A program made the translations under genes and the position numbers. Shown here one piece after another: positions 1 through 8,400 of a stretch of DNA of 64,000 nucleotides. Location of the stretch: the NCBI GenBank assembly GCA_040753795.1, contig JBFMDX010000005.1, positions 186,001 through 250,000 on the forward strand. The letters run 5' to 3'. Position 1 is the first letter of the stretch; each line of letters opens with the position of its first letter. The stretch is from Thermodesulfobacteriota bacterium (lineage in GTDB: Bacteria; Desulfobacterota; Desulfobacteria; Desulfobacterales; Desulfosudaceae). The notes below the pieces were generated by a model. It was not told where the DNA came from. It made no database searches and saw only the letters and a program-made list of their open reading frames with translations.

Positions 1-1
1 T

Positions 2-202
2 ATGCCGCCGGTTCAGACACCTGCCGGAAAGGCGATGTCACCGCCGGAGGCGCAGGTAACGACTCCACCCGACCCCCCACCCCAGACGAACACTTCCGGG
101 CAGCAGCGGAAAAAAGGCAAGCATAAGCAGAATCAGCAGCCGCAGGTTCAGCCAAGCAGCGACCAGGGTCAGGTCCAGGACACGGAAGAAGAGGCACCGT
201 AA
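2..202 (+). CDS. C-terminal part of a Pro/Gln-rich protein (partial)
   Basis: The reading frame is open from the window edge to a TAA stop, so this is probably the end of a longer gene that starts upstream. The visible 66 residues are low complexity: rich in Pro, Gln and Thr, with a short basic patch (QQRKKGKHKQNQQ) and an acidic end (DTEEEAP). No domain is recognisable. Such tails are typical of disordered ends of envelope or nucleic-acid-binding proteins, but nothing here decides which. It converges with the next gene on the other strand. The ATG at position 2 may be internal. Confidence 0.5.
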   Translation: MPPVQTPAGKAMSPPEAQVTTPPDPPPQTNTSGQQRKKGKHKQNQQPQVQPSSDQGQVQDTEEEAP

Positions 203-275
203 CCGGCAAGACAGCATAAAAGACAAAACCGGGCACTATTGTATGATGGGTATCTCTAAAAAATAAAAAACGCCC

Positions 276-707
276 TTACAATGTCTGGTAGTTGATAATC
301 TCCGTATACTCCCGGGTGTCCGGGTCTATAGTGATGAGCACGAACCAGTCGATGTCATCCTGATGATCGGGATAATCGGGGTAAATCCAGATGGCAATAA
401 GCTCAAAGCGATCTTTACCCGGGTCGGAAACCCATTTGCTGAATTTGCCTTTGTCCGGTTCGCACCCTTCCGCATCGGGGTAACAGGAAACATCATACAT
501 CAGAATCTCCTCACCGCATTCCGAACAGGCGCACTTTACCTCCGGGTAATCGGACAGAAAAACCGTAAACAGATTATTGCCGCAATTGCAGATGATATGG
601 GAGAAGGTGCTGTCCAGCCGGTAAGGGCTGTATTTACCATAGATGGTGATCGATTCCCTGACCGGCCTGGTTCTGCCGGTGTAGTGACTTGGAATTTTTT
701 TCATCAA
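276..707 (-). CDS. Small Cys-rich hypothetical protein, possible zinc-binding
   Basis: A 143-residue soluble protein with no signal peptide or membrane segment. Near residues 40-65 it carries clustered cysteines (CNCGNN, then CACSECGEE) spaced like a degenerate zinc ribbon, with one further Cys before and one after this stretch. The C-terminal half is acidic and aromatic (IWIYPDYPDHQDDIDWFVL). I do not recognise the family. It stands alone on the minus strand, convergent with the gene before it and divergent from the two-component genes. The start is the first of two adjacent Met codons (MMKKIPSHY). Confidence 0.6.
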   Translation of the reverse strand: MMKKIPSHYTGRTRPVRESITIYGKYSPYRLDSTFSHIICNCGNNLFTVFLSDYPEVKCACSECGEEILMYDVSCYPDAEGCEPDKGKFSKWVSDPGKDRFELIAIWIYPDYPDHQDDIDWFVLITIDPDTREYTEIINYQTL

Positions 708-1172
708 CGTAAGCCGGTAGTATGGGGGTGTTTTTGAAAGGGCCAGGATTCAAGGGGTCAAGGCACGCGAACAATTAATCATTGTACCGCCCCGCAATCG
801 GCGTAATCAATAACAGTCAAAATCTTTACAATAAACCGCTTTGAAAGGCAATCGGATAAATCCGCTAACCGCATCCTGTGGCCTCACATTTCATCATATT
901 CGGCAAGACCGGCTCGCCGGGGGAAACAAAAAAACCGGTGCGGGCGGGACATCCGAGAAAATATTGACACACGAGGGCCTTCCTTGCTATGGGTGGACGA
1001 CAGACATTAACGCAACTTCTTATCCTGACTGACCTTTTTAACAATAAGGGAAACTGGAATTAAAGAATCGTAAAGCCTGAACTCAATTCGCTGTGGACGG
1101 ATGACGAGAAATACGGCGCCTGTTGCGGATGAGCCCGGCGCCGACTGAATAACCGCGAGAGGAGAAGTTTGC
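708..1172. other. Intergenic region upstream of the two-component genes
   Basis: About 465 bases without a convincing gene. A 63-codon open frame at 841-1032 has no ribosome binding site and no recognisable composition, so I do not call it. Near 740-760 there is a run reading attcaaggggtcaagg, which looks like degenerate intergenic repeat sequence. A possible promoter is listed separately. The last bases carry a good ribosome binding site (gagaggag) for the response regulator. Confidence 0.5.
964..993 (+). promoter_or_regulatory. Possible sigma-70 promoter for the two-component genes
   Basis: A perfect -35 hexamer TTGACA is followed after 18 bases by TATGGG, a weak -10. It lies about 180 bases before the response regulator start. 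The -35 match is good, but the -10 and spacing are not, so the call is tentative. Confidence 0.28.
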
Positions 1173-1610
1173 ATGGATAACGAAACAGGCAACATCATGC
1201 TGGTTGATGATGAAGAGGATTTCTTGGAAATGCTGAGCCTGCGGCTCAGGGAAACAGGCGAAAATGTCGTGACGGCCTTGAGCGGTCGCGCCTGTCTGGA
1301 AATGTTGGGAAAGCAGGAGATCGACGTCATTGTTCTCGATATCAAAATGCCGGGCATGGACGGCCTTGAAACCCTGCGGGAGATAAAAAACCGGTATCCC
1401 CTGACGGAAGTGATCATGCTGACCGGTCACGGTACGATCCAGACGGCCGTTGAAGGCATGAAGAGAGGGGCTTTTGATTTTCTGCTCAAACCAGCGGATT
1501 TTGAGGAGTTGACCGCCAAGTTGAACCGTGCCAGGCAGCGGCGGCAGGAGCAACTGGAGCGGATTCGCAAAGCCGAGACCTCCGCCCTGCTGAGACAGAG
1601 CAAAATATGA
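1173..1610 (+). CDS. Single-domain response regulator (receiver only)
   Basis: A 145-residue CheY-like receiver. The acidic pair is at D12-D13, the phospho-acceptor is D56 (VLDIKMPGMDG), and the conserved Thr (MLTGHG) and Lys (LLKPAD) follow in order. After the receiver there is only a charged helical tail (ARQRRQEQLERIRKAE) and no DNA-binding or enzymatic output domain. The start is chosen from the strong gagaggag ribosome site. The receiver-histidine kinase gene begins 22 bases downstream, so the two are almost certainly co-transcribed. The closest receiver type is that of NtrC-like regulators, and the protein probably acts by protein contact or as a phosphate relay partner for the next gene. 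Confidence 0.88.
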   Translation: MDNETGNIMLVDDEEDFLEMLSLRLRETGENVVTALSGRACLEMLGKQEIDVIVLDIKMPGMDGLETLREIKNRYPLTEVIMLTGHGTIQTAVEGMKRGAFDFLLKPADFEELTAKLNRARQRRQEQLERIRKAETSALLRQSKI

Positions 1611-1632
1611 TGGCTGTCGGAAACGGTCCGGA

Positions 1633-2793
1633 ATGAGCGGCGGCAAAAACACAAATGCAATCCACATCCTGCTGGTCGACGATGAAAAGGATTTCCGGGA
1701 AGTTTTGACCAAGCGACTGGGCCGCAGAGGCATAGGCGTCCGGGCGGCCGCAAATGGCGCGGAAGCCCTGCGCCTGATGGCGGAAAGTCGCGTCGACGTT
1801 ATCGTCATGGACGTCAAAATGCCCGGAATGGACGGTATTGAAACCCTGCACGGTGTCAAAGCGGATTACCCCGAGACGGAGGTGATCCTGCTGACCGGCC
1901 ACGCCAACACGAGGGACGGCGTCGACGGCATAAAAGCCGGCGCCTATGACTATCTCACCAAGCCCGTCGAACTGGAACACCTGATCCTCAAAATCACCCA
2001 GGCCCATGACAAGGTTCGCCGCGGTAACGCGGAAAAACAGGAAGCCGAATTCCGGGAACGCGTCAGGCAGCAGATGGTGGTGTCCGAGCGACTGGCGGCT
2101 CTGGGCACCATGGCCACCGGTGTGGCCCATGAAATCAACAATCCGCTGGCCATCATTCAGGAGGCGGCCGGATGGATGCGGCAGATCCTGGTCACGCCGG
2201 AGATGCGGGACATTCCCCGCAAGGGCGATTTTGAAAAAGCGCTGGACCGGATTCACAAGGGAGTGGATCGGGCCGGTCGGATCACCCGGCAACTGCTCCA
2301 GGCGGTCCGGACCCAGACCGCGGAGACGGTTGATCCGGCCAGCCTGATCGAAGTCAGCCTCAAGGCACTGGCGGAGGAGAGCATCGCGCTGGTTCAAACC
2401 GAGGCCGCCATGAAAAACATCGAGATTGTTCTCGAAAGCGTTCCGCCCCACCCCATCGCCTGGAGTGATCCCTATTCCCTGCTGCAGGTACTGCTCAATC
2501 TGCTGACCAATGCCATTCAAGCCACCGGCCGGGACGGCCGCATCACCATTCGGCTGAGTTCTTCTCTGGAAGAAGCCAGAATCATGCTTCAGGATACCGG
2601 CAGCGGCATATCCGAGGAAAATCTGACCCGGATTTTCGAACCGTTTTTCACCACCAAGGGTGTCGGGCAGGGAACCGGCATGGGACTCTATATCTCCTGG
2701 GGCATTATCTCCAAACTCGGCGGCCTGATTGACGTCGCCAGCCGGGATGGTCAGGGCGCCACCTTTACCATTACCCTGCCGGTAAAGAAATAG
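1633..2793 (+). CDS. Receiver-histidine kinase (hybrid sensor, cytoplasmic)
   Basis: 386 residues: an N-terminal receiver (residues 10-125, acceptor D60 in VMDVKMPGMDG), a short coiled linker, a HisKA dimerisation domain with the phospho-acceptor H166 (GVAHEINNPLAII), and a HATPase domain with N box (LLNLLTNAIQAT), G1 (DTGSGIS) and G2 (GQGTGMGLYI). There is no membrane segment or periplasmic sensor, so it is probably controlled through its own receiver, that is by an upstream kinase. It belongs with the lone receiver gene just before it. No DNA-binding output gene is adjacent. Family assignment is firm; the signal and target are unknown. Confidence 0.9.
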   Translation: MSGGKNTNAIHILLVDDEKDFREVLTKRLGRRGIGVRAAANGAEALRLMAESRVDVIVMDVKMPGMDGIETLHGVKADYPETEVILLTGHANTRDGVDGIKAGAYDYLTKPVELEHLILKITQAHDKVRRGNAEKQEAEFRERVRQQMVVSERLAALGTMATGVAHEINNPLAIIQEAAGWMRQILVTPEMRDIPRKGDFEKALDRIHKGVDRAGRITRQLLQAVRTQTAETVDPASLIEVSLKALAEESIALVQTEAAMKNIEIVLESVPPHPIAWSDPYSLLQVLLNLLTNAIQATGRDGRITIRLSSSLEEARIMLQDTGSGISEENLTRIFEPFFTTKGVGQGTGMGLYISWGIISKLGGLIDVASRDGQGATFTITLPVKK

Positions 2794-2904
2794 GCACCGG
2801 AACGCGAGTTGACAGGATGACGATTTGCGTGCATCATGCCGTCAGTAGCGTTGATTTTCTCGAATTATATCGATTTGAATTACATCTTCCCATGGAGACC
2901 TCCG

Positions 2905-4479
2905 GTGTCGACCCTTTGGCGGATAAGCGACCTGATCGATCTGGATTTTTTTCTGCGTCAGGCGCCGGAAGAGATGGACGGTGCCGGGAAGCCGGACACC
3001 GCTTCCGACCGGGACATTTTCCTGGGCTACGCCAAAGCCCACACGCCGCCTTTTAAACGCCGGGACCTGATCCGTTACTGGCTGGATGAAAAGCGGGCCG
3101 GCCTGCCGAAAGACCGGCCCCTGCCCGGTGAGATTTACCGGGAGACCATGGCCCTGATGCGGATCCTGGCGGCAGCCGCCGCCTTTGCCCTGGGCGCGGT
3201 CCTGGCCTGGTCGGTCCTGTCCTACAGCGGCGCCATGCCCATCAACATCTTCACCTGCCTCTGGATCCTGGTGGCGCCCCAGTTGCTGCTGCTGGGCCTG
3301 CTGGGAATATCGTCCCTGCTGTCCCGCCTGGGGGTAAAGGGCGGCTTCATGGGGTTGTACCCGGCCGCCGCCCTGCTCTTCCGGCGCCTGGCCATTCGGA
3401 TTGGGAAGGCCGGGGACAATGTTCTGACGGCGGAAACCCGCCTGCGGTTCAGCGCCCTTTTCAATCTGGCCGATCTCCGCCGGACGATCTACGGCCCGGT
3501 CTTCTTCTGGCCCTTCTTCCTCCTGGCGCAACTGACCGGTATCTGGTTCAACCTGGGAATTCTGGCCGCCGTCGGTCTCAAGCTGGCCATCACCGATCTG
3601 GCCTTCGGCTGGCAGTCGACCCTCTTCGTCGATCCGGCAACGATCCATCGCCTGCTGGGCTTCTTTTCCCTGCCCTGGTCCTGGGCCGTGGCGTCCGCTC
3701 ACCCGGCCCTGTCCCAGATCGAGGGCAGCCGGATGATTTTAAAGGAAGGCATGGTTCATCTGGCCACGCCGGACCTGGTTTCGTGGTGGCCGTTTCTGAT
3801 CTATGCGATCCTGTGTTACGGGCTGATTCCCCGCGGGTTGCTGCTGGCCTGGGGCGTCCGGGAGCAGCGCCGGGCGCTCCTGTCCGTCAGTTTTTCCACC
3901 GGCCAGTGCGACCGTCTGATCCAGCGCCTTCAAACTCCCCGCCTGCGGACCGCGGGGGAGGAAATGCCGGAAGATCCGGTCGGCGAAAAACAAAACTTCT
4001 CCGCTAACCCGTCAAGCGCAGCCGACGGGCCCCTCACCGGTCCCATGGGTCCGGCCATTGCCCTTGTCCCCGGAGAGATCGACGCTTTCTTTACCGATCC
4101 GGCGCTGAAAGAAAGACTCTCCTCCCGGCTGGGGCTGAATCTGGCCGGCCGCCTGCCCCTGACCCAGGACACGGCCGTCGACAGCCAGTCTCTGCGTGAT
4201 CTTCTTTCCCGGCAACCGCTGCCGCCCGACGATCTGCGTCTGGTGATCCTGACCGAAGCCTGGCAGCCTCCCCTGAAAGAGACCGTTTCCTGGCTGGCCG
4301 GATTGCGGCAGGCGGTCGGACCGGCAACAGGAATGATTATCGGCCTGGTGGGAAAACCCGGGTCCAACGGCCGATTTACCGGGCCGGCCCCAGTGGACCG
4401 TACGATCTGGGAACGGGCAACGGCCGGTCTGAACGATCCGTTTCTGCGGATCGAATCCCTGGGAGGCGGCCATGAATAG
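2905..4479 (+). CDS. DUF2868 family membrane protein
   Basis: 524 residues from the GTG start used here. That start has a ggaga ribosome site 6 bases upstream; a longer frame from ATG 2836 lacks one. After a soluble N-terminus (LWRISDLIDLDFFL) come hydrophobic segments (MRILAAAAAFALGAVLAW; FTCLWILVAPQLLLLGLLG; FFWPFFLLAQLTGIWF; WWPFLIYAILCYGLIP), then a soluble C-terminal domain of about 170 residues. DUF2868 proteins are typically encoded directly before a DUF3482 GTPase, as here, where the genes overlap by 8 bases. No biochemical function is established to my knowledge. The tight coupling suggests a membrane anchor or effector for the GTPase. Confidence 0.78.
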   Translation: MSTLWRISDLIDLDFFLRQAPEEMDGAGKPDTASDRDIFLGYAKAHTPPFKRRDLIRYWLDEKRAGLPKDRPLPGEIYRETMALMRILAAAAAFALGAVLAWSVLSYSGAMPINIFTCLWILVAPQLLLLGLLGISSLLSRLGVKGGFMGLYPAAALLFRRLAIRIGKAGDNVLTAETRLRFSALFNLADLRRTIYGPVFFWPFFLLAQLTGIWFNLGILAAVGLKLAITDLAFGWQSTLFVDPATIHRLLGFFSLPWSWAVASAHPALSQIEGSRMILKEGMVHLATPDLVSWWPFLIYAILCYGLIPRGLLLAWGVREQRRALLSVSFSTGQCDRLIQRLQTPRLRTAGEEMPEDPVGEKQNFSANPSSAADGPLTGPMGPAIALVPGEIDAFFTDPALKERLSSRLGLNLAGRLPLTQDTAVDSQSLRDLLSRQPLPPDDLRLVILTEAWQPPLKETVSWLAGLRQAVGPATGMIIGLVGKPGSNGRFTGPAPVDRTIWERATAGLNDPFLRIESLGGGHE

Positions 4480-5911
4480 ACCGGACATTCCCACCTTTGC
4501 CGTGCTGGGACACCCCAACGAAGGAAAATCATCGGTGGTTTCCACCCTGACCGAAGACGATAGCGTCCGCATCAGCCCGTTACCCGGCGAGACCCGCGTC
4601 TGCCGCCGCTATCCGGTGGTCATCGACGGCCGCGAACTGATCCGGTTCGTGGACACGCCCGGCTTCCAGCAACCCCGCAAAACCCTGGAATGGTTCTCCC
4701 GGCATGAGGGACCGGCCGACGCCATAACGGCCGACTTTATCGCCGGCCACCGCCATGACGCCGATTTCGCCCACGAAGTCGAACTTCTCTCCCCCCTGGC
4801 CGAGGGCGCCGGCGTCATCTTCGTGGCCGACGGTTCCCGGCCTCTGCGCCGGGTGGACGTCATGGAAATGGAAATCCTGCGCCTGGCCGGCCTGCCGCGC
4901 CTGGCCGTGATCAACACCAAGGAACGGGCCCGCGGCGAATTCATGGAGGAGTGGAAAAACGAAGCCCGGAAGCACTTCAACAGCGTGCGCGTGTTCGACG
5001 CCCACCGGGCCACCTACGCCGAGCGGATCGAACTGCTGGAAAGCCTCCGGCACATCGATCCGGAATGGCAGCCCGCCCTCAAGGAGGTCATCGACGCCTT
5101 CCGGCAGGACTGGCGGCGCCGCATCGATCACACCGTGTCCACCATCCTGGAACTGATGGTCACTTCGGCCCGGCACGCCGTCGACGCCGCCTGCGCCGAC
5201 GAATCCGAAGTACCCCGGACCCGGAACCGCCTGGAGCATCAATACCGGGCCGATATCAACCGGCTGGAAAAGGAGGCGCACCAGTCCATCCGGCAACAGT
5301 TCAAGCACCATCTGTTTGACGTGGAACTACCGCCCCACTCCATTGTCAATGAAGACCTGTTCTCTAAAAAATCGTGGCGGGTTCTGGGCTTAAGCCAGTG
5401 GCAACTGGCCGCCGCCGGAGCGGCCGGCGGCGGGATCGTGGGCGCGAAAATCGACCTGGTCCTGGGCGGACACAGCCTGGGCGCCTTTGCCGCGCTGGGC
5501 GGCTTGCTGGGCGGCGGGTCGGCGGCCCTGGGCGCGAAGCAGGCCGTCACTTCCCGGGTCAGGGGGTTGCCTCTTGGCCGCGTACGGGTAGAGGTGGGAC
5601 CCATTAAAAACGACCAGATGCTGTATATCCTGATGGACCGGGCCCTGATCTATTTTTCCCATGTCAGCGCCTGGGCCCACAGCCGGCGGGAGCCGCCCCG
5701 GCAGCCGGACGGAGAAAACGCGCCGGTTAAAGCCGGTATCACCGCCCGCTGGGACGCCTTCATCAAGAAACAGTTCGGTCACTATTTTGCCGCCGCCCGG
5801 AAAGGCGACTGGACCGCCCTTTCCGCGGCCCGGCCGACCGTGTCGGATATTTTATTCCGGACCCTCCAGGAAATTTCCAAGGGAGGGTTTGAACGATTAC
5901 AGATAACCTGA
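4472..5911 (+). CDS. GTPase with DUF3482 domain
   Basis: 479 residues. The Era/TrmE-like G domain shows the P-loop GHPNEGKSS (about residues 13-21), a Thr-containing switch I (PGETRVCRR), the G3 motif DTPGF and a G4-like NTKE. The remainder is DUF3482: a helical region and a Gly/Ala-rich hydrophobic stretch (about residues 312-358) that could insert into or lie on the membrane. It overlaps the DUF2868 gene by 8 bases and is followed 14 bases later by a lipoprotein gene, so all three look like one operon. GTP binding is well supported; the process it controls is not known. Confidence 0.85.
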   Translation: MNRPDIPTFAVLGHPNEGKSSVVSTLTEDDSVRISPLPGETRVCRRYPVVIDGRELIRFVDTPGFQQPRKTLEWFSRHEGPADAITADFIAGHRHDADFAHEVELLSPLAEGAGVIFVADGSRPLRRVDVMEMEILRLAGLPRLAVINTKERARGEFMEEWKNEARKHFNSVRVFDAHRATYAERIELLESLRHIDPEWQPALKEVIDAFRQDWRRRIDHTVSTILELMVTSARHAVDAACADESEVPRTRNRLEHQYRADINRLEKEAHQSIRQQFKHHLFDVELPPHSIVNEDLFSKKSWRVLGLSQWQLAAAGAAGGGIVGAKIDLVLGGHSLGAFAALGGLLGGGSAALGAKQAVTSRVRGLPLGRVRVEVGPIKNDQMLYILMDRALIYFSHVSAWAHSRREPPRQPDGENAPVKAGITARWDAFIKKQFGHYFAAARKGDWTALSAARPTVSDILFRTLQEISKGGFERLQIT

Positions 5912-5925
5912 AAAAGGAGATCGTC

Positions 5926-6573
5926 ATGAAAGGATTACGGTGGCTGGCGTTCTGCCTGGTCTTCCCCGGGCTTACGGGCTGCAGCACCATGTATTACGGC
6001 GCCATGGAAAAAGTCGGCATCCATAAACGCGACATCATGGTGGACCGGGTCGAAGAGGCCCGTGACACCCAGAACGAAGCCAAGGAGCAGTTTCTGACGG
6101 CCATGGAGCAATTCAAAAGCGTGGTCAACTTTAAGGGAGGCGATCTGGAAAAGGAATACAACCGTTTCAACGCCACCCTGCAAAAGACCGAAGCCGAGGC
6201 AAACGCCGTGCGCGACCGCATCCGTGCCGTCGAGGACGTTTCCGAGGCCCTGTTTGATGAATGGCAGTCCGAGATCGATCAGTACAACAGCGACAGTCTC
6301 CGCAAGGCCAGTAAACAGAAGTATGACCTGACCCGGAAAAAATACGCCAAACTCATTGAGGCCATGAAAAAGGCCGAAGCCAAGCTGGAGCCGGCCCTGG
6401 TCCCCCTGCGGGACCAGGTGCTGTTCATGAAGCACAACTTAAACGCCCGCGCCATCGCCGGTCTGAGCACCGAAGTGGTCGCCATTCAGACCAATGTCGA
6501 TCAACTGGTCCGCGACATGGAGGGCGCCATCGCCCAGGCCGATTCGTTCATCGCCTCGCTCAAGGAGGAATAA
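5926..6573 (+). CDS. DUF2959 family coiled-coil lipoprotein
   Basis: 215 residues with a type II signal peptide ending in the lipobox LTGC (lipidated Cys19). The mature protein is almost entirely charged helix with heptad character (RVEEARDTQNEAKEQFL, KKYAKLIEAMKKAEAKL), typical of DUF2959. It is probably anchored in the outer membrane facing the periplasm. It follows the GTPase gene by 14 bases with a clear aaaaaggaga ribosome site, which suggests joint expression with the DUF2868/DUF3482 pair. Function is unknown. Confidence 0.8.
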   Translation: MKGLRWLAFCLVFPGLTGCSTMYYGAMEKVGIHKRDIMVDRVEEARDTQNEAKEQFLTAMEQFKSVVNFKGGDLEKEYNRFNATLQKTEAEANAVRDRIRAVEDVSEALFDEWQSEIDQYNSDSLRKASKQKYDLTRKKYAKLIEAMKKAEAKLEPALVPLRDQVLFMKHNLNARAIAGLSTEVVAIQTNVDQLVRDMEGAIAQADSFIASLKEE

Positions 6574-6576
6574 AGT

Positions 6577-6590
6577 GCCGATATATCGGC
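6577..6590. repeat. Perfect 14-base palindrome after the DUF2959 gene
   Basis: gccgatatatcggc lies 3 bases after the stop codon. It has no T-run immediately after it, so it is a weak terminator candidate; it could be a protein binding site or chance. Confidence 0.25.
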
Positions 6591-6739
6591 AGCGGGTAAC
6601 ACCACATTTTTTCCGGAAGCCATCGTCATATTAAAATTTCAATCGGTTCAATATATTAAGTAGATTTCTAAAAGTGGCATACGGTTTGCTTTGCGAATTG
6701 AGAAGACAAACAGCTGTTTAATAAAATGGGGAGATAAAA

Positions 6740-7384
6740 ATGATGAAAAAATGGATGCTCTGTTTTATCGTTCTGGTGTTTATTACCGGCCAGGCCCTGG
6801 CGGCGGAAAAGACGACGACCGGGACGCCGGAAGCGGCATCAGCTCAAACGACGACGATTGAGGAAGTGCCGGAAGTAACCGACACAACCGGAAAATCAGC
6901 GGACAAGACCGCGCCGGCGGAACCGACGGACAAGACCGCAACCGCGGGGGGAAAAACCAGCGAGGTCAAAAAGCACGGATTCGGCCATAAGCTGCTGTTG
7001 TACATACCCAATAGAATCCTCGACGTGTTTGATTTTGTCCGTCTGCGGGTGAGAGTCGGACCGGGAATCGCCGTCGGCGTCCGCGCCACCAAGCCGCTGA
7101 CCCTGGCCGTCGGCGGATACACCTCCATTTATGCCGGGCTGCCCGGACCGCGCCGGGAACCGACCATCAACCTGCCCATCGGCATCGAGAACTACGTGGG
7201 AGCGGAATTGAGCGTCCTGGACGGCAGCAACGAGGGCCGGTTTTCGCCCAACTATTCCTCAACGGAAATCGGTGTGTCCGTTCACCCGCTGATCGTCGGC
7301 CTCGACCTGGCCGTTGATCCGCTGGAAGTTCTGGATCTGGCCCTGGGCTTTCTGTTTATCGACCTGTGCGGCGATGATTTTTAG
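6740..7384 (+). CDS. Exported hypothetical protein with a low-complexity linker
   Basis: 214 residues with a cleavable signal peptide (FIVLVFITGQALAAE). Residues 25-75 are Thr/Ala/Glu/Lys-rich and probably disordered. The C-terminal 140 residues form a beta-rich domain with repeated Gly-hydrophobic strands (RVRVGPGIAVGVRA, LTLAVGGYTSIYAGL, STEIGVSVHPLIVGLDL), suggestive of a small outer-membrane or periplasmic barrel-like protein. I do not recognise the family. The start has a gggagat ribosome site. It stands between the GTPase operon and a repeat element and may be transcribed alone. Confidence 0.6.
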   Translation: MMKKWMLCFIVLVFITGQALAAEKTTTGTPEAASAQTTTIEEVPEVTDTTGKSADKTAPAEPTDKTATAGGKTSEVKKHGFGHKLLLYIPNRILDVFDFVRLRVRVGPGIAVGVRATKPLTLAVGGYTSIYAGLPGPRREPTINLPIGIENYVGAELSVLDGSNEGRFSPNYSSTEIGVSVHPLIVGLDLAVDPLEVLDLALGFLFIDLCGDDF

Positions 7385-7393
7385 ATAGCCCCT

Positions 7394-7551
7394 AACCTTG
7401 ATGAAACCGTAAAAAGTCGAAATTTGCCATATTTCGTCGCCCCGGCCCCCGAGCCGGGGTCCAGAAAAAATGGATAGTATCAATTTTATACTGGATTCCG
7501 GGTCAAGCCCGGAATGACGAGGTAAAAACTTTTTACGACTTCATCAACCTT
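7394..7551. repeat. MITE-like element with terminal inverted repeats
   Basis: The ends are imperfect inverted repeats of 24 bases, 20 of 24 matching: the left end reads aaccttgatgaaaccgtaaa and the right end, reversed, reads aaggttgatgaagtcgtaaa. Inside are two GC-rich hairpins (ccccggcccccgagccgggg, and tccgggtcaagcccgga). There is no coding capacity. The structure fits a non-autonomous transposable or REP-type intergenic element. Part of the inside resembles the inverted repeat at 21034-21118. Confidence 0.72.
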
Positions 7552-7572
7552 ATTATCCAGAAAGAGATCTGA

Positions 7573-8400
7573 ATGAAAAAACTCATACCCCTGGCCCTGT
7601 TCCTGACGGGTCTGTGGCTCTGCCTTACGCAAACGGCGTTCGCGGCCGATACGCCGTCACCGCGGAAACCGCCTGAGGCTCAAACCGCCCCAACCACGAC
7701 CGACGACGATAACCGCGACCCGGCCGCCCTGGCCGAACTGAAGCGGGCCACGGATTTTCTGACCGGCCTGAAACGGTTCCATGTCCGCTCTGCCATTGCT
7801 TATGACGTGGTCCAGCAAGACGGCCGCCTACTGCAGTTTGAAAGGAACGGCGACATCTACATTCAGCGCCCGGACCGGTTCTTTGCCGATGTCAATTTTG
7901 ATGACGGCCGCAGGCGCCAGTACTGGTATGACGGCAAGACGATGAGCCTGGCCGAGCATTCCAAAAAAGTGCACACCCAGGTCAAGGCGCCGCCCACCAT
8001 CGACGCCACCCTTGACATGCTGGAGAAACTGTTAAAGGAACCCCAGCCCCTGGCCGATCTCTTTTACAGCGACCTCAGCCCCCTCGAACGCCTGGCCCTC
8101 AAGGCCGACGTGGTCGGCGACAGCATGGTGAACGGCCGGCCATGCACCCACCTCTCCTTCTGCGGGAAGGCGGTGGACTGGCAGCTCTGGGTGGAAAAGG
8201 GCGCGACGCCTTTCATCCGGAAACTGGTCATCACCTACCGGGAAGAACCGGGCATGCCCCAGTCGGTGGCGCTTCTGGACACCTGGGAGACGCCCGGCCG
8301 ATTTGCCGATGACCTCTTCAGGGTCAATGTGCCGGCCGGTTTCCAGTGGATCGACGTACTGGTCCCGGCGCCGCTGGAAAAGGAAGGGGGGCAGCCATGA
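7573..8400 (+). CDS. DUF2092 family exported protein
   Basis: 275 residues with a signal peptide (LCLTQTAFAAD). It is followed by a short Pro/Thr-rich linker and a domain with the DUF2092 pattern: helix LKRATDFLTGLKRFHVRS, then beta strands including LLQFERNGDIYIQRPDRFF and RRRQYWYDGKTMSL. The overall fold expectation is a LolA/LolB-like open barrel, known for binding lipid or lipopeptide; this is family-level inference. The stop overlaps the next start by 4 bases (ATGA), so it is translationally coupled to the DUF6515 protein. It is probably periplasmic. Confidence 0.75.
   Translation: MKKLIPLALFLTGLWLCLTQTAFAADTPSPRKPPEAQTAPTTTDDDNRDPAALAELKRATDFLTGLKRFHVRSAIAYDVVQQDGRLLQFERNGDIYIQRPDRFFADVNFDDGRRRQYWYDGKTMSLAEHSKKVHTQVKAPPTIDATLDMLEKLLKEPQPLADLFYSDLSPLERLALKADVVGDSMVNGRPCTHLSFCGKAVDWQLWVEKGATPFIRKLVITYREEPGMPQSVALLDTWETPGRFADDLFRVNVPAGFQWIDVLVPAPLEKEGGQP

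Noticed and set aside
841-1032. 63-codon open frame before the response regulator
   Set aside because: No ribosome binding site, irregular composition, and the probable promoter lies inside it.
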